Positions 15,458-23,942 are shown, counted from the stretch's first letter. The stretch is 64,000 nucleotides of DNA from Pedobacter frigiditerrae (GCF_032678705.1 NZ_JAVTSS010000002.1:248001-312000); one strand, 5' to 3'. Program-made: numbers and translations. Notes: generated by a model from the sequence alone, not told the origin.

Positions 15458-15475
15458 AAACCTTCACTCATTTAC

Positions 15476-15620
15476 CGTCATTTCGAAATGAGCTCTTCGC
15501 GATTGAGAACCACGAAGTGCTCAGCGAAGCTAAATCTGTTAGTTAACAGCACAAGCTAAACATCTTTTCAGTGGTCTAAAGGAACAGCTATCTCCTCGCT
15601 GCGTTTCGTTCGATATGACG
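15476..15620. repeat. REP/MITE-like element, 145 bp, CGTCATTTCGAA type
   Basis: The ends CGTCATTTCGAA (15476-15487) and TTCGATATGACG (15609-15620) are inverted with one mismatch. It is a relative of the CGTCATTGCGAG family but with different inner sequence (GCGATTGAGAACC..., GGAACAGCTATCTCC). It lies between converging genes. Confidence 0.75.
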
Positions 15621-15654
15621 TTGAACAAAACAATACATTCACACTTTGCTTATT

Positions 15655-15668
15655 CCCCCTTTAGGGGG
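15655..15668. repeat. CCCCCTTTAGGGGG palindrome at the comB stop codon
   Basis: The 14-bp hairpin-forming palindrome contains the comB stop codon (TTA at 15661 on the plus strand). It is a short form of the REP element at 3014-3105. Confidence 0.7.
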
Positions 15669-16377
15669 CTAGAGCGACCAGTCTCTCTCCCTCCAAAACT
15701 GGTATCGCTTTACACAAATCTAATCTCAAACAAAACTGTACATCCTCTTCAATATTCAAGGCTGCCAATCTGTGGCTGTGAGACGATTTATGCAAATAAG
15801 TCCTCAAATCACTTTTGGCCATTAAATACATATCCTCCGCAACAACACAAGCATCATCACTATGCGTAAAATCATTGCGTAAAACATTTACCACAGCGCC
15901 AGCAAACAAAGTATCCTCTAGGTTAAAATTATCCTTCCAGCCAGAGCAAAGCAGCAACACGTTTTTATCTTGAGATTTTAAATAATCGCAAAGCGAAGTC
16001 AAGTTTAAGAAAGAACCCACAACAACTTTATGTGCACGTTCTTGCGCCATGTGCATGGCCTTAGTTCCATTGGTTGTAGTTAACACCACCGTTTTACCAC
16101 CAACCTTTTCTTTAGTGTAAGAAAATGGCGAATTACCAAAATCGTAACCAACAACCACTTCACCATTTCGCTCTGCAGCTAATAAAAAACCCTTGTCCGC
16201 ATAAGCCAAACAATCTTCTACATGAGCAACCGGTATAATCGCTTCAGCACCATTATCAATGCCGTAAGTAATAGACGATGTTGCCCTTAAAATATCAATC
16301 ACAACAACAATACTGTTTTCAATATTATATAAATGTAATAAAGCCGGTGTTAGACAAACTTCAATGGTTCTAGACAT
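15661..16377 (-). CDS. comB: 2-phosphosulfolactate phosphatase (ComB family)
   Basis: This 238-residue protein belongs to the ComB family, which in methanogens removes phosphate from 2-phosphosulfolactate on the way to coenzyme M. The visible blocks are VVVIDILRATSSITYGIDNGAEAIIPV, GYDFGNSPFSYTKEKVGGKTVVLTTTNGTKAM and LLLCSGWKDNFNLEDTLFAGAVVNVL. No comA or comC is nearby, and Bacteroidota do not make coenzyme M, so the physiological substrate is open. Oddity: the last residues (LVALAP) and the stop are encoded by the REP-like palindrome at 15655-15668. A heptamer tract separates it from gcvT upstream in the same direction. Confidence 0.88.
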   Translation of the reverse strand: MSRTIEVCLTPALLHLYNIENSIVVVIDILRATSSITYGIDNGAEAIIPVAHVEDCLAYADKGFLLAAERNGEVVVGYDFGNSPFSYTKEKVGGKTVVLTTTNGTKAMHMAQERAHKVVVGSFLNLTSLCDYLKSQDKNVLLLCSGWKDNFNLEDTLFAGAVVNVLRNDFTHSDDACVVAEDMYLMAKSDLRTYLHKSSHSHRLAALNIEEDVQFCLRLDLCKAIPVLEGERLVALAP

Positions 16378-16380
16378 TTC

Positions 16381-16460
16381 GAGAGATGTGAGATGTGAGA
16401 TGTGAGATGTGAGATTTAAGCTCGCAAAGTCTCAAATCTCATATCTAATGTCTCAAATCT
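16381..16460. repeat. Two-armed 7-bp-phased tract between gcvT and comB
   Basis: The left arm has four GTGAGAT units (with spacing of exactly 7). The right arm reads TCTCAAATCTCATATCTAAT then GTCTCAAATCT, its approximate reverse complement; GAGATTT pairs with AAATCTC. The gcvT stop codon (TAG, plus-strand CTA at 16459-16461) is at the edge of the tract. The right arm is almost the same as that at 31141-31172. Confidence 0.88.
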
Positions 16461-17538
16461 ATTTATAAAATGGAAACTTAACTACTTTAGCTTTAATCTT
16501 GCTATTTCTAATGTCTATAAAGATTTCTGTGCCCTCTTTAGCCAGTTCTTTAGTTACATAACCCATACCAATAGCTTTTTGTAAAGATGGAGATTGCGTA
16601 CCAGAAGTAACCTTACCAATCACATTACCTTCTGCATCTACAATAGGGTAATCGTGACGAGGAATACCTCTATCAATCATTTCAAAACCAATTAGCTTAC
16701 GGGTAACACCAGCTTCTTTTTGAGCTTGCAAAGCTTCAGCATTTGTGAAAGGTTTAGTGAATTTGGTAATCCAACCTAAACCAGCTTCAATTGGTGATGT
16801 CGTGTCATCAATATCATTGCCATACAAACAGAAACCCATTTCTAAACGTAAGGTATCACGAGCAGCTAAACCAATTGGTTTAATGCCATATTCAGCACCA
16901 GCTGCAAAAACTGCATCCCAAATTCTATCTGCGTGTTCATTGTCAAAATAAATCTCGAAACCACCTGCACCAGTGTAACCAGTTGCAGAAACCACAACAT
17001 TTTCAACACCTGCAAAAGTTCCTTTTTTAAAGGTGTAATATTCCATCGATGCTAAATCGATATCGGTTAAACTTTGCAAAGCATCAGCTGCTTTCGGACC
17101 TTGAATAGCCAATAAAGAAGTCTTGTCAGAAATGTTATGCATTTCAACACCAGCAGTGTTAAACTCTTGTATCCAATTCCAATCTTTCTCAATGTTGCTA
17201 GCATTAACCACTAACATATAGGTTTTCTCATCAATGCGATAAACCAATAAATCATCAACAATACCACCATCATTGTTTGGCAAGCAAGAATATTGAACCT
17301 TGCCATCGTGTAATTTCGATGCATCATTACTCGTTACCCTTTGTATCAAATCCAATGCATTTTCGCCTTTTAAAATGAACTCGCCCATGTGGCTCACATC
17401 AAAAACACCAACTGCGTTTCTAACCGTAGCGTGTTCTACATTAATGCCCTCATATTGTACGGGCATATTATAACCAGCAAAAGGCACCATTTTAGCACCT
17501 AATGAAATGTGTTTCTCTGTTAATGCGGTATTCTTCAT
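16459..17538 (-). CDS. gcvT: Aminomethyltransferase, glycine cleavage T protein
   Basis: This 359-residue cytoplasmic T-protein takes the aminomethyl group from the lipoylated H-protein to tetrahydrofolate, releasing ammonia. Signatures are [26 protein letters not shown] (with the folate-contacting Asp region), [56 protein letters not shown] and the C-terminal [19 protein letters not shown]. Full-length and single-domain. gcvH and gcvP are not in the window. A candidate -7 box lies about 58 bp upstream of the start. Confidence 0.96.
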   Translation of the reverse strand: MKNTALTEKHISLGAKMVPFAGYNMPVQYEGINVEHATVRNAVGVFDVSHMGEFILKGENALDLIQRVTSNDASKLHDGKVQYSCLPNNDGGIVDDLLVYRIDEKTYMLVVNASNIEKDWNWIQEFNTAGVEMHNISDKTSLLAIQGPKAADALQSLTDIDLASMEYYTFKKGTFAGVENVVVSATGYTGAGGFEIYFDNEHADRIWDAVFAAGAEYGIKPIGLAARDTLRLEMGFCLYGNDIDDTTSPIEAGLGWITKFTKPFTNAEALQAQKEAGVTRKLIGFEMIDRGIPRHDYPIVDAEGNVIGKVTSGTQSPSLQKAIGMGYVTKELAKEGTEIFIDIRNSKIKAKVVKFPFYK

Positions 17539-17595
17539 TTAAATTTTTTTTATAACCGTTAACTGCTAATTGTTAACTGGAAACTGAATAAGCGC

Positions 17596-17603
17596 CAAAA
17601 ATA
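17596..17603 (-). promoter_or_regulatory. Candidate -7 box of gcvT
   Basis: On the minus strand this reads TATTTTTG, an exact TAnnTTTG. The leader to the gcvT ATG would be about 50 nt and contains the 17567-17588 heptamer tract. Confidence 0.35.
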
Positions 17604-17955
17604 CTAAGAATAGCGCAATGTTTTTTACCTTTTTGTTATTCTCAGCGTTTTGTCTTTTTAGCCGTTTTGTCATTTCAGACTTGTACCGATTTTACATCGG
17701 TAGCGCAGCGAAGAATTTATGTGTTATATTCTATTGACTTTTAGAAAACTAAAGCCTCTTTTCCATAGTAGCATCAGCCCCGCTTTTCGTTGCAATCTTT
17801 TTGCTGTCACACTGAGCGAACCTGTCCCGACTTCTTCGGGAGTCGAAGTGTCAGCAATGCAAAAAGTATTTCCACTGCAATCGGGTTTAGAGAATAAAGG
17901 GTTGTAGTTCTTGGCTGGCTGAGACTCCACGTATCACACAGCATTTCGTTGATAT

Positions 17956-18074
17956 CGTCATTGCGAGGTTCATTCTCCGATTCTTCATCGGCAATGACCG
18001 AAGCAATCTCACTATTGCAGTTCAATGGCAATGAGATTGCTTCGGGCGATGAAAAATCGACCCTCGCAATGACG
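17956..18074. repeat. REP/MITE-like element, 119 bp, CGTCATTGCGAG type
   Basis: The perfect inverted ends CGTCATTGCGAG and CTCGCAATGACG surround the inner pair GAAGCAATCTCA / TGAGATTGCTTC. It contains the GATTCTTCATCGG piece also found in the half element at 3653. Third full member of the family in the window. Confidence 0.9.
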
Positions 18075-18224
18075 AGATAGGTGTTAACCTTGCAAGCTTC
18101 GTTATATTTGGCACTATCCCATCCTGCCATTCCAGATTTGTAATCTGGAATTCGTATCATTGGATTCCCTTGGGGTTGGTGTTATCACTAATACACCTAT
18201 AATCCACGAATCTGTGGCTAACAA

Positions 18225-19427
18225 TTACCCCTTCATCAACACCTCATAAATAGCTAACATCCGCTTTGCGTTGCTATTAATCTCGTGGTCTCTCTCTACG
18301 GTTTTTCGAGCGTTTACGCCAATTTCTCGCCACTTGTCGGGCTGTGTAATACATTTTAAAATAGAGCGATAAAACTCATCAGGTGTATCCGCAATTAAAA
18401 TATCCTTGCCGTTTTTGCAATTAATCCCCTCTGCAGCCATACTCGTAGCGATAATACATTTCTGCATCGCCATACCCTCAATAATCTTCACTCGCATCCC
18501 ACTTCCAGAAAGCAAGGGAACAATCATAATTGCTTTAGAATTCATAAACTCAACAGCATCAAAAATTTCTCCCTCCACAATTAAGTTTTCAGAGTCATAA
18601 TCAAAAAACTGCTTTTGCATGTTTCTTCCAGCAATGTAGAAGCGAAGCTCGCCACTTAGCTTTTCTATATCAGGCCAAATCTCATCCAGAAACCATTCAA
18701 GTCCTTCCTTATTTGGTCGCCAATCCATTGCCCCTAAATGAAACAAAGTCGGGAAACTAGTTTTAGTTACATCAACATTGTATTTTTCAAAATCAATCGC
18801 AACTGGAAAAACATCCAACCTAGTCTGGCATCCCATCAATAAAATATTCTGTCTATCAGGCTCACTTATAGAAAACACTTGATGAAAACGATTGATTTGT
18901 TCTGTTTCATAAACCTTTAACCTCCTCGAAAGAAATTCTAGATACTTCTTTCTAGGTTTAAATTGTTCCCTTGCAGCTAGCCTTTCCCAAACATCAAATT
19001 CTATATTGTGTGCTCTGTAAATCAGTTTTGCTTTACTATTTGCCTTAACTATATCTAAATATGGAACTACAAATAATCCCTCAAATTGAATGATATCAAA
19101 TTCTTGTTCACGTAATAAATTCTCCAAAAGTTTAGCAGCCTCATCATCGAAATAACGAGATACATTATAAGATTGATTGGAAAATATATTAAAAAAAGCG
19201 CCCCAAATATTCACTTCAGTATCAATACTATAAGAATGGAAATTTATTTTATCGAAAACTGGGTCGTAAATATCATCTACATCGACCTTGTCTTTGGTAG
19301 GATTAATGCTGAACAATGAAATATCAGCATCCAATTTTAACAAGCCCTTCACGGTATTATAAACCACAATAGGATATCCGCTATTTGGCGGAAAAGGAAC
19401 ACGACTGGTTAAAAAAAGGATTTTCAC
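18225..19427 (-). CDS. Family 4 glycosyltransferase
   Basis: This is a 400-residue GT-B glycosyltransferase, probably adding a sugar to a surface polysaccharide or lipid. The N-terminal Rossmann domain starts MKILFLTSRVPFPPNSGYPIVVYN, with an acceptor-side block LIYRAHNIEFDVWERLA. The C-terminal donor domain has FHLGAMDWRPNKEGLEWFLDEIWP, RFYIAGRNM and the nucleotide-sugar block SGSGMRVKIIEGMAMQKCIIATSMAAEGI, where the E-x7-E pattern is degenerate. No signal peptide. It lies 16 bp downstream of rnhB on the same strand and is probably co-transcribed. Donor and acceptor cannot be deduced. Confidence 0.88.
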   Translation of the reverse strand: MKILFLTSRVPFPPNSGYPIVVYNTVKGLLKLDADISLFSINPTKDKVDVDDIYDPVFDKINFHSYSIDTEVNIWGAFFNIFSNQSYNVSRYFDDEAAKLLENLLREQEFDIIQFEGLFVVPYLDIVKANSKAKLIYRAHNIEFDVWERLAAREQFKPRKKYLEFLSRRLKVYETEQINRFHQVFSISEPDRQNILLMGCQTRLDVFPVAIDFEKYNVDVTKTSFPTLFHLGAMDWRPNKEGLEWFLDEIWPDIEKLSGELRFYIAGRNMQKQFFDYDSENLIVEGEIFDAVEFMNSKAIMIVPLLSGSGMRVKIIEGMAMQKCIIATSMAAEGINCKNGKDILIADTPDEFYRSILKCITQPDKWREIGVNARKTVERDHEINSNAKRMLAIYEVLMKG

Positions 19428-19443
19428 ATTGTGAAATTACAAA

Positions 19444-20055
19444 TTAAACTTCTTCCTGAAAAGAAAGAGTTAATTGAGGGTCGCTTACATTAAAAGTTTT
19501 ACGATGGAAAGGTGACAACCCTGTTGCTATAACAGCATTTCTATGCTCAATAGTTGGATAGCCTTTATTTTGTTTCCAGTTATAATGCGGATAATCTTGG
19601 TGAAGGTTTGCCATGTATTCATCGCGATGCGTTTTTGCTAAAATAGAAGCCGCTGCGATATTTAAATATTTCCCGTCGCCCTTAACCACACAACAATGCG
19701 GAATATCAGTATATTTTTTAAAACGATTGCCATCAATTACTAAATGCTGTGGAATAATCATCAGTTTTTCTATCGCCCTGTGCATGGCTAAAAAAGAGGC
19801 ATTTAAAATGTTAATCTGGTCTATTTCTTCATGGTCTACAAAAGCAACTGCCCAAGCCAATGCTTCCTTCTCTATAATTGGCCTTAACTTATCTCGTTGT
19901 TCGTGTGTTAACTTTTTCGAATCATCTAAGCCTTCTAAATAAAAATCCTTAGGTAAAATTACCGCTGCTGCAGATACTGGCCCGGCCAAACAGCCTCTCC
20001 CAGCTTCATCGCAACCGGCCTCTATTAATTCTATATGATAACAGTTTAATAACAC
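19444..20055 (-). CDS. rnhB: Ribonuclease HII
   Basis: This 203-residue endonuclease cuts the RNA strand of RNA-DNA hybrids and single ribonucleotides in DNA. The catalytic carboxylates are visible in [14 protein letters not shown] (Asp16, Glu17), LVIDGNRF and [32 protein letters not shown] and [21 protein letters not shown] are also typical. The start gives a slightly long N-terminus ([14 protein letters not shown]), which fits Bacteroidota members I recall. First gene of a likely two-gene unit with the glycosyltransferase. Confidence 0.95.
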   Translation of the reverse strand: MLLNCYHIELIEAGCDEAGRGCLAGPVSAAAVILPKDFYLEGLDDSKKLTHEQRDKLRPIIEKEALAWAVAFVDHEEIDQINILNASFLAMHRAIEKLMIIPQHLVIDGNRFKKYTDIPHCCVVKGDGKYLNIAAASILAKTHRDEYMANLHQDYPHYNWKQNKGYPTIEHRNAVIATGLSPFHRKTFNVSDPQLTLSFQEEV

Positions 20056-20158
20056 GCTATAAAGTTAAGGTTTATCAATTATAAAAATTTAGGGGTAACA
20101 AATTTTAAGTAAGTTTATATATAGATAATTAAACATTTAAAATATTAACTATAATATC

Positions 20159-20647
20159 ATGAAAAAATTATCAATAACATTAGCCTTTATTTTTTGTACA
20201 CTAGCTGTATTCGCACAGGCAAACAGACCAGGCACACCAATTGGTGGCATTATTGTTAAAGGGGGTAAAAATCCTGGCGGCCAAATGATGACCACGACTA
20301 CAAATGAAAAGGGAGAAATTGTACTTAACATTTTAGAGGCTGGCAATTATAAATTTACAATTACTGCACCTCAACCAACTACTGAACAAGCTGCCAGTAA
20401 GGACACTAGAACTTATACAGGTGGTCGAAAAAATGAAGAAGTAGCGTCTACATCAGAAAGAAAAGGCTGGGATGGGACTGTTAAAGGTGGTTCACGTGTA
20501 GCAGGAGAACCAATTGGTGGAATTGTTGTTAAAGGTGGCCGAAATGCTAGTGGCCAAACAGTTTCTGTTGTTAGTAATAGTAAAGGAGAAATTGAATTAA
20601 CCAAATTAGAACCTGGGATTTATAAATTAATCATTGTCAACCCATAA
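20159..20647 (+). CDS. Exported two-repeat protein with PIGGIIVKGGKN modules (A)
   Basis: I do not recognise the family. This 162-residue protein has a signal peptide (MKKLSITLAFIFCTLAVFAQ) and two copies of a ~42-residue module at about 27-69 and 118-160. Each begins P-I-G-G-(I/V)-V-K-G-G-(K/R)-N, runs through a variable T/S/V strand, then (N/S)-x-K-G-E-I-x-L and ends L-E-(A/P)-G-x-Y-K-(F/L)-x-I. The last part resembles the closing strands of Cna-B/carboxypeptidase-regulatory beta-sandwich domains. A charged linker of about 48 residues separates the modules. The next gene, 10 bp on, encodes two more copies, so the pair looks like a gene duplication. Expected location: periplasm or cell surface. 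Confidence 0.8.
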   Translation: MKKLSITLAFIFCTLAVFAQANRPGTPIGGIIVKGGKNPGGQMMTTTTNEKGEIVLNILEAGNYKFTITAPQPTTEQAASKDTRTYTGGRKNEEVASTSERKGWDGTVKGGSRVAGEPIGGIVVKGGRNASGQTVSVVSNSKGEIELTKLEPGIYKLIIVNP

Positions 20648-20657
20648 ACAGCTACCC

Positions 20658-21275
20658 ATGAAAAGAATATCAATCACCATTGCAATAATATTAGCATTTG
20701 CAACACTAACAATAGCTCAGTCCAATAAATCTGCAAACCAACAAACCAACACCTCTGTTAAAGAAACGACTGGTTCTGTTACAAAACAAGCTGCTCCAGA
20801 AGGCCATTACTGTAGTTACTGTAAGATGAACTATCCCGAATCTCATTTCCCTTGTATCATGAAAGCAATAAAAGGTAAAGTAGATGCCGCTGGCAAAATT
20901 TCTTTTACTGCAGGACAACCAATTGGTGGAATTATAGTTAAAGGTGGTAGAAATCCTGGGGGAAATTTAAATGTGGTAACGAACGACAATGGAGAAGTAG
21001 AATTTAATAACCCAACAACTGGAAACTATAAATTTGTTATTTCTTTACCAACTAATAATCCAAATGCCCGACAAGCCGGTGGTCCAATTGGAGGAATAAT
21101 AGTTAAGGGAGGTAAAAATCCAGGCGGCCAAATGTTTACAGTAGCTTCTAATACAAATGGCGAAGTAATATTAAATAACCTAGAAGCTGGAAATTATAAA
21201 TTTGTAGTGATGGGTCCATCTCCACAAGAAAAATCAGCAACGAACACCTATAATTCCATTTCAAAAACTAATTAA
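20658..21275 (+). CDS. Exported two-repeat protein with PIGGIIVKGGKN modules (B), Cys-containing N-terminus
   Basis: I chose the ATG at 20658, giving 205 residues with a signal peptide (MKRISITIAIILAFATLTIAQ); a longer frame from 20634 would overlap the upstream gene. Two modules of the same kind as in the preceding protein lie at about 88-129 and 143-184 (QPIGGIIVKGGRNPGG; GPIGGIIVKGGKNPGGQ). Before them, residues 47-67 carry a compact cysteine motif, GHYCSYCKMNYPESHFPC (Cys52, Cys55, Cys66), which could hold a metal or a disulfide once exported. Nothing like it is in protein A. The TfoX-like gene follows after 3 bp, so the three are likely one operon. Confidence 0.8.
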   Translation: MKRISITIAIILAFATLTIAQSNKSANQQTNTSVKETTGSVTKQAAPEGHYCSYCKMNYPESHFPCIMKAIKGKVDAAGKISFTAGQPIGGIIVKGGRNPGGNLNVVTNDNGEVEFNNPTTGNYKFVISLPTNNPNARQAGGPIGGIIVKGGKNPGGQMFTVASNTNGEVILNNLEAGNYKFVVMGPSPQEKSATNTYNSISKTN

Positions 21276-21278
21276 GGA

Positions 21279-21620
21279 ATGCGCTACAATGAAGAATTAG
21301 CCTATCGAGTTAGCGAACTACTCTCCCATTTAACAGATGTTGAAGAGAAAGAAATGTTTAGTGGTTTAGTCTTTATGGTGAATGGCAAAATGTGCGTCGG
21401 CGTTTCAAAAAATGAATTAATGGTTAGAATAAATCCCGCTTCATTTGATGAAATTGCAGACATAGACGGTTGGCGACAAATGGTAATGGGCAAAAAGCCA
21501 ATGAAAAGCTACATACAAGTTGCTGAAGATGTTCTAGTAAAAAACGAAGATTTAAAGTTTTGGATTGATTTAGCTTTAGCTTTTAATCCACTCGCCAAAG
21601 CATCAAAGAAGAAGAAATAA
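21279..21620 (+). CDS. TfoX N-terminal-domain protein
   Basis: This 113-residue cytoplasmic protein consists of one TfoX N-terminal domain: YNEELAYRVSELLSHLTDVEEKEMFSGLVFMVNGKMCVGV, then LMVRINPASFDEI, and the closing MKSYIQVAEDVLVKNEDLKFWIDLALAFNPLA. TfoX/Sxy regulates competence in gamma-proteobacteria; stand-alone N-terminal domains like this one are widespread and of unknown function, so a competence role is not implied. The C-terminal half of TfoX is absent, which is normal for the group. A Lys-rich tail ends the protein. It starts 3 bp after the preceding gene. Confidence 0.88.
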   Translation: MRYNEELAYRVSELLSHLTDVEEKEMFSGLVFMVNGKMCVGVSKNELMVRINPASFDEIADIDGWRQMVMGKKPMKSYIQVAEDVLVKNEDLKFWIDLALAFNPLAKASKKKK

Positions 21621-21657
21621 CCCAACAATTAAGCAATTTACCAATCCAACAATTTAA
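21621..21657. repeat. 7-bp-phased A-rich tract between converging genes
   Basis: Units CCAACAA, TTAAGCA, ATTTACC, AATCCAA, CAATTTA. The words match those at 14551-14588 (CAATCCAACAAT is shared). It ends inside the last codons of the ABC permease gene. Confidence 0.6.
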
Positions 21658-22796
21658 ACCGTTACATTTTGCCCTTTTACGTCAAAGGCATCACGTAATC
21701 CTATTGCCAACAAATTAAAAGCATAAACGGTAAGCATAATCGCTAATCCTGGCAAAACAGCAAGGTAAGCTGCATCCATAATGATATAACCATAATGCTC
21801 CTTAATCATGGTGCCCCAGCTTGGCATAGGTGGTTGTGCGCCAAAACCTAAAAAACTAAGTCCTGTTTCTAATAAAATAGCAGAAGCAAAATTGGCTGAC
21901 GCAACTACTAAAATTGGACCAGCAAGATTAGGTAAAATATGCTTGGTTATGGTCCTGAAAGTCGAAAATCCTAATGCATTTGCCGCCTCTACATACTCTA
22001 CTTCTTTTAAGGCCAATACTTGACCACGAACTAAACGAGCTACATCTACCCAAGTAGACAAGCCAACGGCGATGAAAATTTGCCAAAACCCTTTCCCTAA
22101 TGCAAATGAAATAGCTATAATCAATAGCAATGAAGGTAGCGACCAAGTCACATTCATGAACCAACTAATAATGGCATCGGTTTTACCTCCAAAATACCCA
22201 GCAGCTGCACCCAAACTAACACCAATAAGTAAAGAGATTAAAACAGCTATTAATCCTACTGATAGAGAAACACGAATGCCTAAAATTAACCTACTCAAAT
22301 AATCTCTACCATAAGGGTCTGTACCTAAATAAAAAGTTTGTTTGTAGATATTACTTTCTTCAAAAACTGCTTGTTGAGTTCCCATTTTAGATGGCATCAA
22401 ACATTTTGGACATAGAGACTTTAGTTCATATTGTGTTTCCTTTGGCCTTTCATCATCTCCAATATACTCCTGAACCAAAACCTTATCACCTACAATTCGA
22501 TAACCTGTAATTGGTATGCTCTTAAAATTTGCAGGCTGACCAAAGAGCATTTTCTCAAATACATTAACCTGCTTTATTTTATCATTTTTACTAATGATTA
22601 AAAACTGAAATGATCTGCCAGGTTTCTTTTTGTTTAGGGCTAGATTGATAGTACTAGCATAAGGGGTTTGGTCTGGCGTAATTAGATAACCTAAAATTCC
22701 AATTACCATCATCAATGAAATAAAAACCAATCCTCCAAACGCAAACTTATTACGTTTAAATCTATTCCATATTTTTTTCGAAGGACTGTTATTCAT
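21654..22796 (-). CDS. ABC transporter permease, DppC/OppC type, with a large inserted domain
   Basis: This 380-residue inner-membrane permease belongs to the peptide/nickel ABC importer family. TM1 is at about 20-38. The standard core starts at LGTDPYGRDYLSRLILGIRVSLSVGL (the DppC signature), contains the EAA loop EAANALGFSTFRTITKHILPN that contacts the ATPase, and ends in FNLLAIGLRDAFD. Between TM1 and the core is an insertion of ~100 residues (about 42-150) that ordinary DppC lacks; it includes LCPKC, a possible redox or metal pair. No partner permease, ATPase or binding protein is nearby. Third gene of a three-gene unit, 6 bp after the GT2 gene. Confidence 0.88.
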   Translation of the reverse strand: MNNSPSKKIWNRFKRNKFAFGGLVFISLMMVIGILGYLITPDQTPYASTINLALNKKKPGRSFQFLIISKNDKIKQVNVFEKMLFGQPANFKSIPITGYRIVGDKVLVQEYIGDDERPKETQYELKSLCPKCLMPSKMGTQQAVFEESNIYKQTFYLGTDPYGRDYLSRLILGIRVSLSVGLIAVLISLLIGVSLGAAAGYFGGKTDAIISWFMNVTWSLPSLLLIIAISFALGKGFWQIFIAVGLSTWVDVARLVRGQVLALKEVEYVEAANALGFSTFRTITKHILPNLAGPILVVASANFASAILLETGLSFLGFGAQPPMPSWGTMIKEHYGYIIMDAAYLAVLPGLAIMLTVYAFNLLAIGLRDAFDVKGQNVTV

Positions 22797-22802
22797 TTTT
22801 TA

Positions 22803-23942
22803 TTATTTAACCATTCGGCCTTTCCAATTATACTTTCCAGAATTACCTGCCAAACCAATGTATACAAAATAAACTACATGCATTGGATTAAGCAATGGCA
22901 ATAAAAATAATAATAATCTTCTTTTAAAGAAACCAGTAACACTATACAAAAAGATAAGCTCGATAGTTAGCTTACAAATTAGTTGAAATAACAGAAATTT
23001 TAGACATATATCAGTGAAGATAAATGCCATGATAGAATTTACTATAATGCTCACATTAAATAACCAAATACTTAACCCCAGGGCAATAACCAATTTGTCT
23101 TTATAACGAGTCGTTTTAGAGGCCCAACGTTTACGTTGTTGCAAAAATTCTTTAACATTTGGTTTTGCATGGGTATAAACTATTGCTTCACTATTTTTTA
23201 AGAAGCCTATCTTGCCCTCATAAAGTGCAGCCATTTTGTGCAGCAATAATTCATCATCTCCAGACGCTAAATCATCAATTCCTTTAAAACCACCAACTGC
23301 AAAAAAAGCTTCACGTTCATAAGCGAGGTTAGCCCCATTACAAGTGCTAGGGTTATTATTACCAATTGTAGAAGCGCCCAAACCAATTAAATAAGAAAAC
23401 TCTAAAGTTTGTAAGTTTTCAAATAAGTTCTTTTCTTCGAAATAGGCCACAGGTGATGAGATCATTTTATACCCATTAACTTCATAACAATTAACGATGG
23501 TTTTTAACCAGTTTTTACCCATCCTGCAATCAGCATCTGTAGTAATAATTAATTGCCCTGTCGCTTGACCTATTGCGGTTTGAATTGCCTTTTTCTTATA
23601 CGAGTTTAGTGCATTGGCCTCATTAAGTTGTATCAATTGAATACCTTGATTGGCATAAGATGAAATAATAGCTGAGGTTTCATCGGTAGAATGGTCATCT
23701 ATAATAATAACTTCAACTAGATTTTTATCATAATCTTGTGCTAAGATATCATCAATGGTTTTGCCGATTTTATCTTCTTCGTTACGTGCAGCAATTAATA
23801 TAGAAACCTTTGTTGTAGCCTTGCCTTCATTCCACTTAAAATATGGAATTTTAGCCCATCCTCTAATAAACGTACCTACTACAAATACATAAATTAAGGT
23901 TAAAAAAACGGTAAAATAACTAAGTGCGCTGACTACTTCCAA
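22803..23942 (-). CDS. Membrane-bound family 2 glycosyltransferase
   Basis: This is a 379-residue processive-type GT2 enzyme. An N-terminal membrane helix (SALSYFTVFLTLIYVFVVGTFI) is followed by the catalytic domain: VSILIAARNEEDKIG, VIIIDDHSTDET, the D-x-D-like TTDADCRMGKNWL, the acceptor-side SGDDELLLHK and the QQRKRWASKT (Q-x-x-R-W) motif. Three or four C-terminal helices follow. All catalytic carboxylates are present. Its start overlaps the 3' end of the flippase-like gene by 23 bp, so the two are translationally coupled. Such pairs usually act on a lipid-linked or cell-surface glycan; product unknown. Confidence 0.9.
   Translation of the reverse strand: MEVVSALSYFTVFLTLIYVFVVGTFIRGWAKIPYFKWNEGKATTKVSILIAARNEEDKIGKTIDDILAQDYDKNLVEVIIIDDHSTDETSAIISSYANQGIQLIQLNEANALNSYKKKAIQTAIGQATGQLIITTDADCRMGKNWLKTIVNCYEVNGYKMISSPVAYFEEKNLFENLQTLEFSYLIGLGASTIGNNNPSTCNGANLAYEREAFFAVGGFKGIDDLASGDDELLLHKMAALYEGKIGFLKNSEAIVYTHAKPNVKEFLQQRKRWASKTTRYKDKLVIALGLSIWLFNVSIIVNSIMAFIFTDICLKFLLFQLICKLTIELIFLYSVTGFFKRRLLLFLLPLLNPMHVVYFVYIGLAGNSGKYNWKGRMVK

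Larger units (their letters stand above)
17539..18224. other. 686-bp gene-free stretch full of repeat elements
   Basis: I see no credible gene here; short frames run through the repeats. In order: a 7-bp-phased tract at 17567-17588 (GTTAACT-type words); a candidate gcvT -7 box at 17596; hairpin TACCGAT/ATCGGTA at 17684-17702; a REP of the GTCACACTGAGC...GAAGTGTCAG type with inner CCCGA/TCGGG hairpin at about 17812-17860; a copy of the TAAACCCGATTG core on the minus strand at about 17869-17889; the full REP element 17956-18074; and hairpin ATTCCAGATT/AATCTGGAAT at 18129-18151. Confidence 0.75.

Noticed and set aside
15615..15869. 84-codon plus-strand frame over the comB 3' end
   Set aside because: It is antisense to a well-conserved gene and begins inside a REP element.
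17807..18160. Open frame of 117 codons (minus strand) in the repeat-rich gap, and two shorter frames at 17719-17930
   Set aside because: They run through REP elements and hairpins, have no family resemblance or signal sequence, and overlap each other on both strands. They look like by-products of the G+C-rich repeats.
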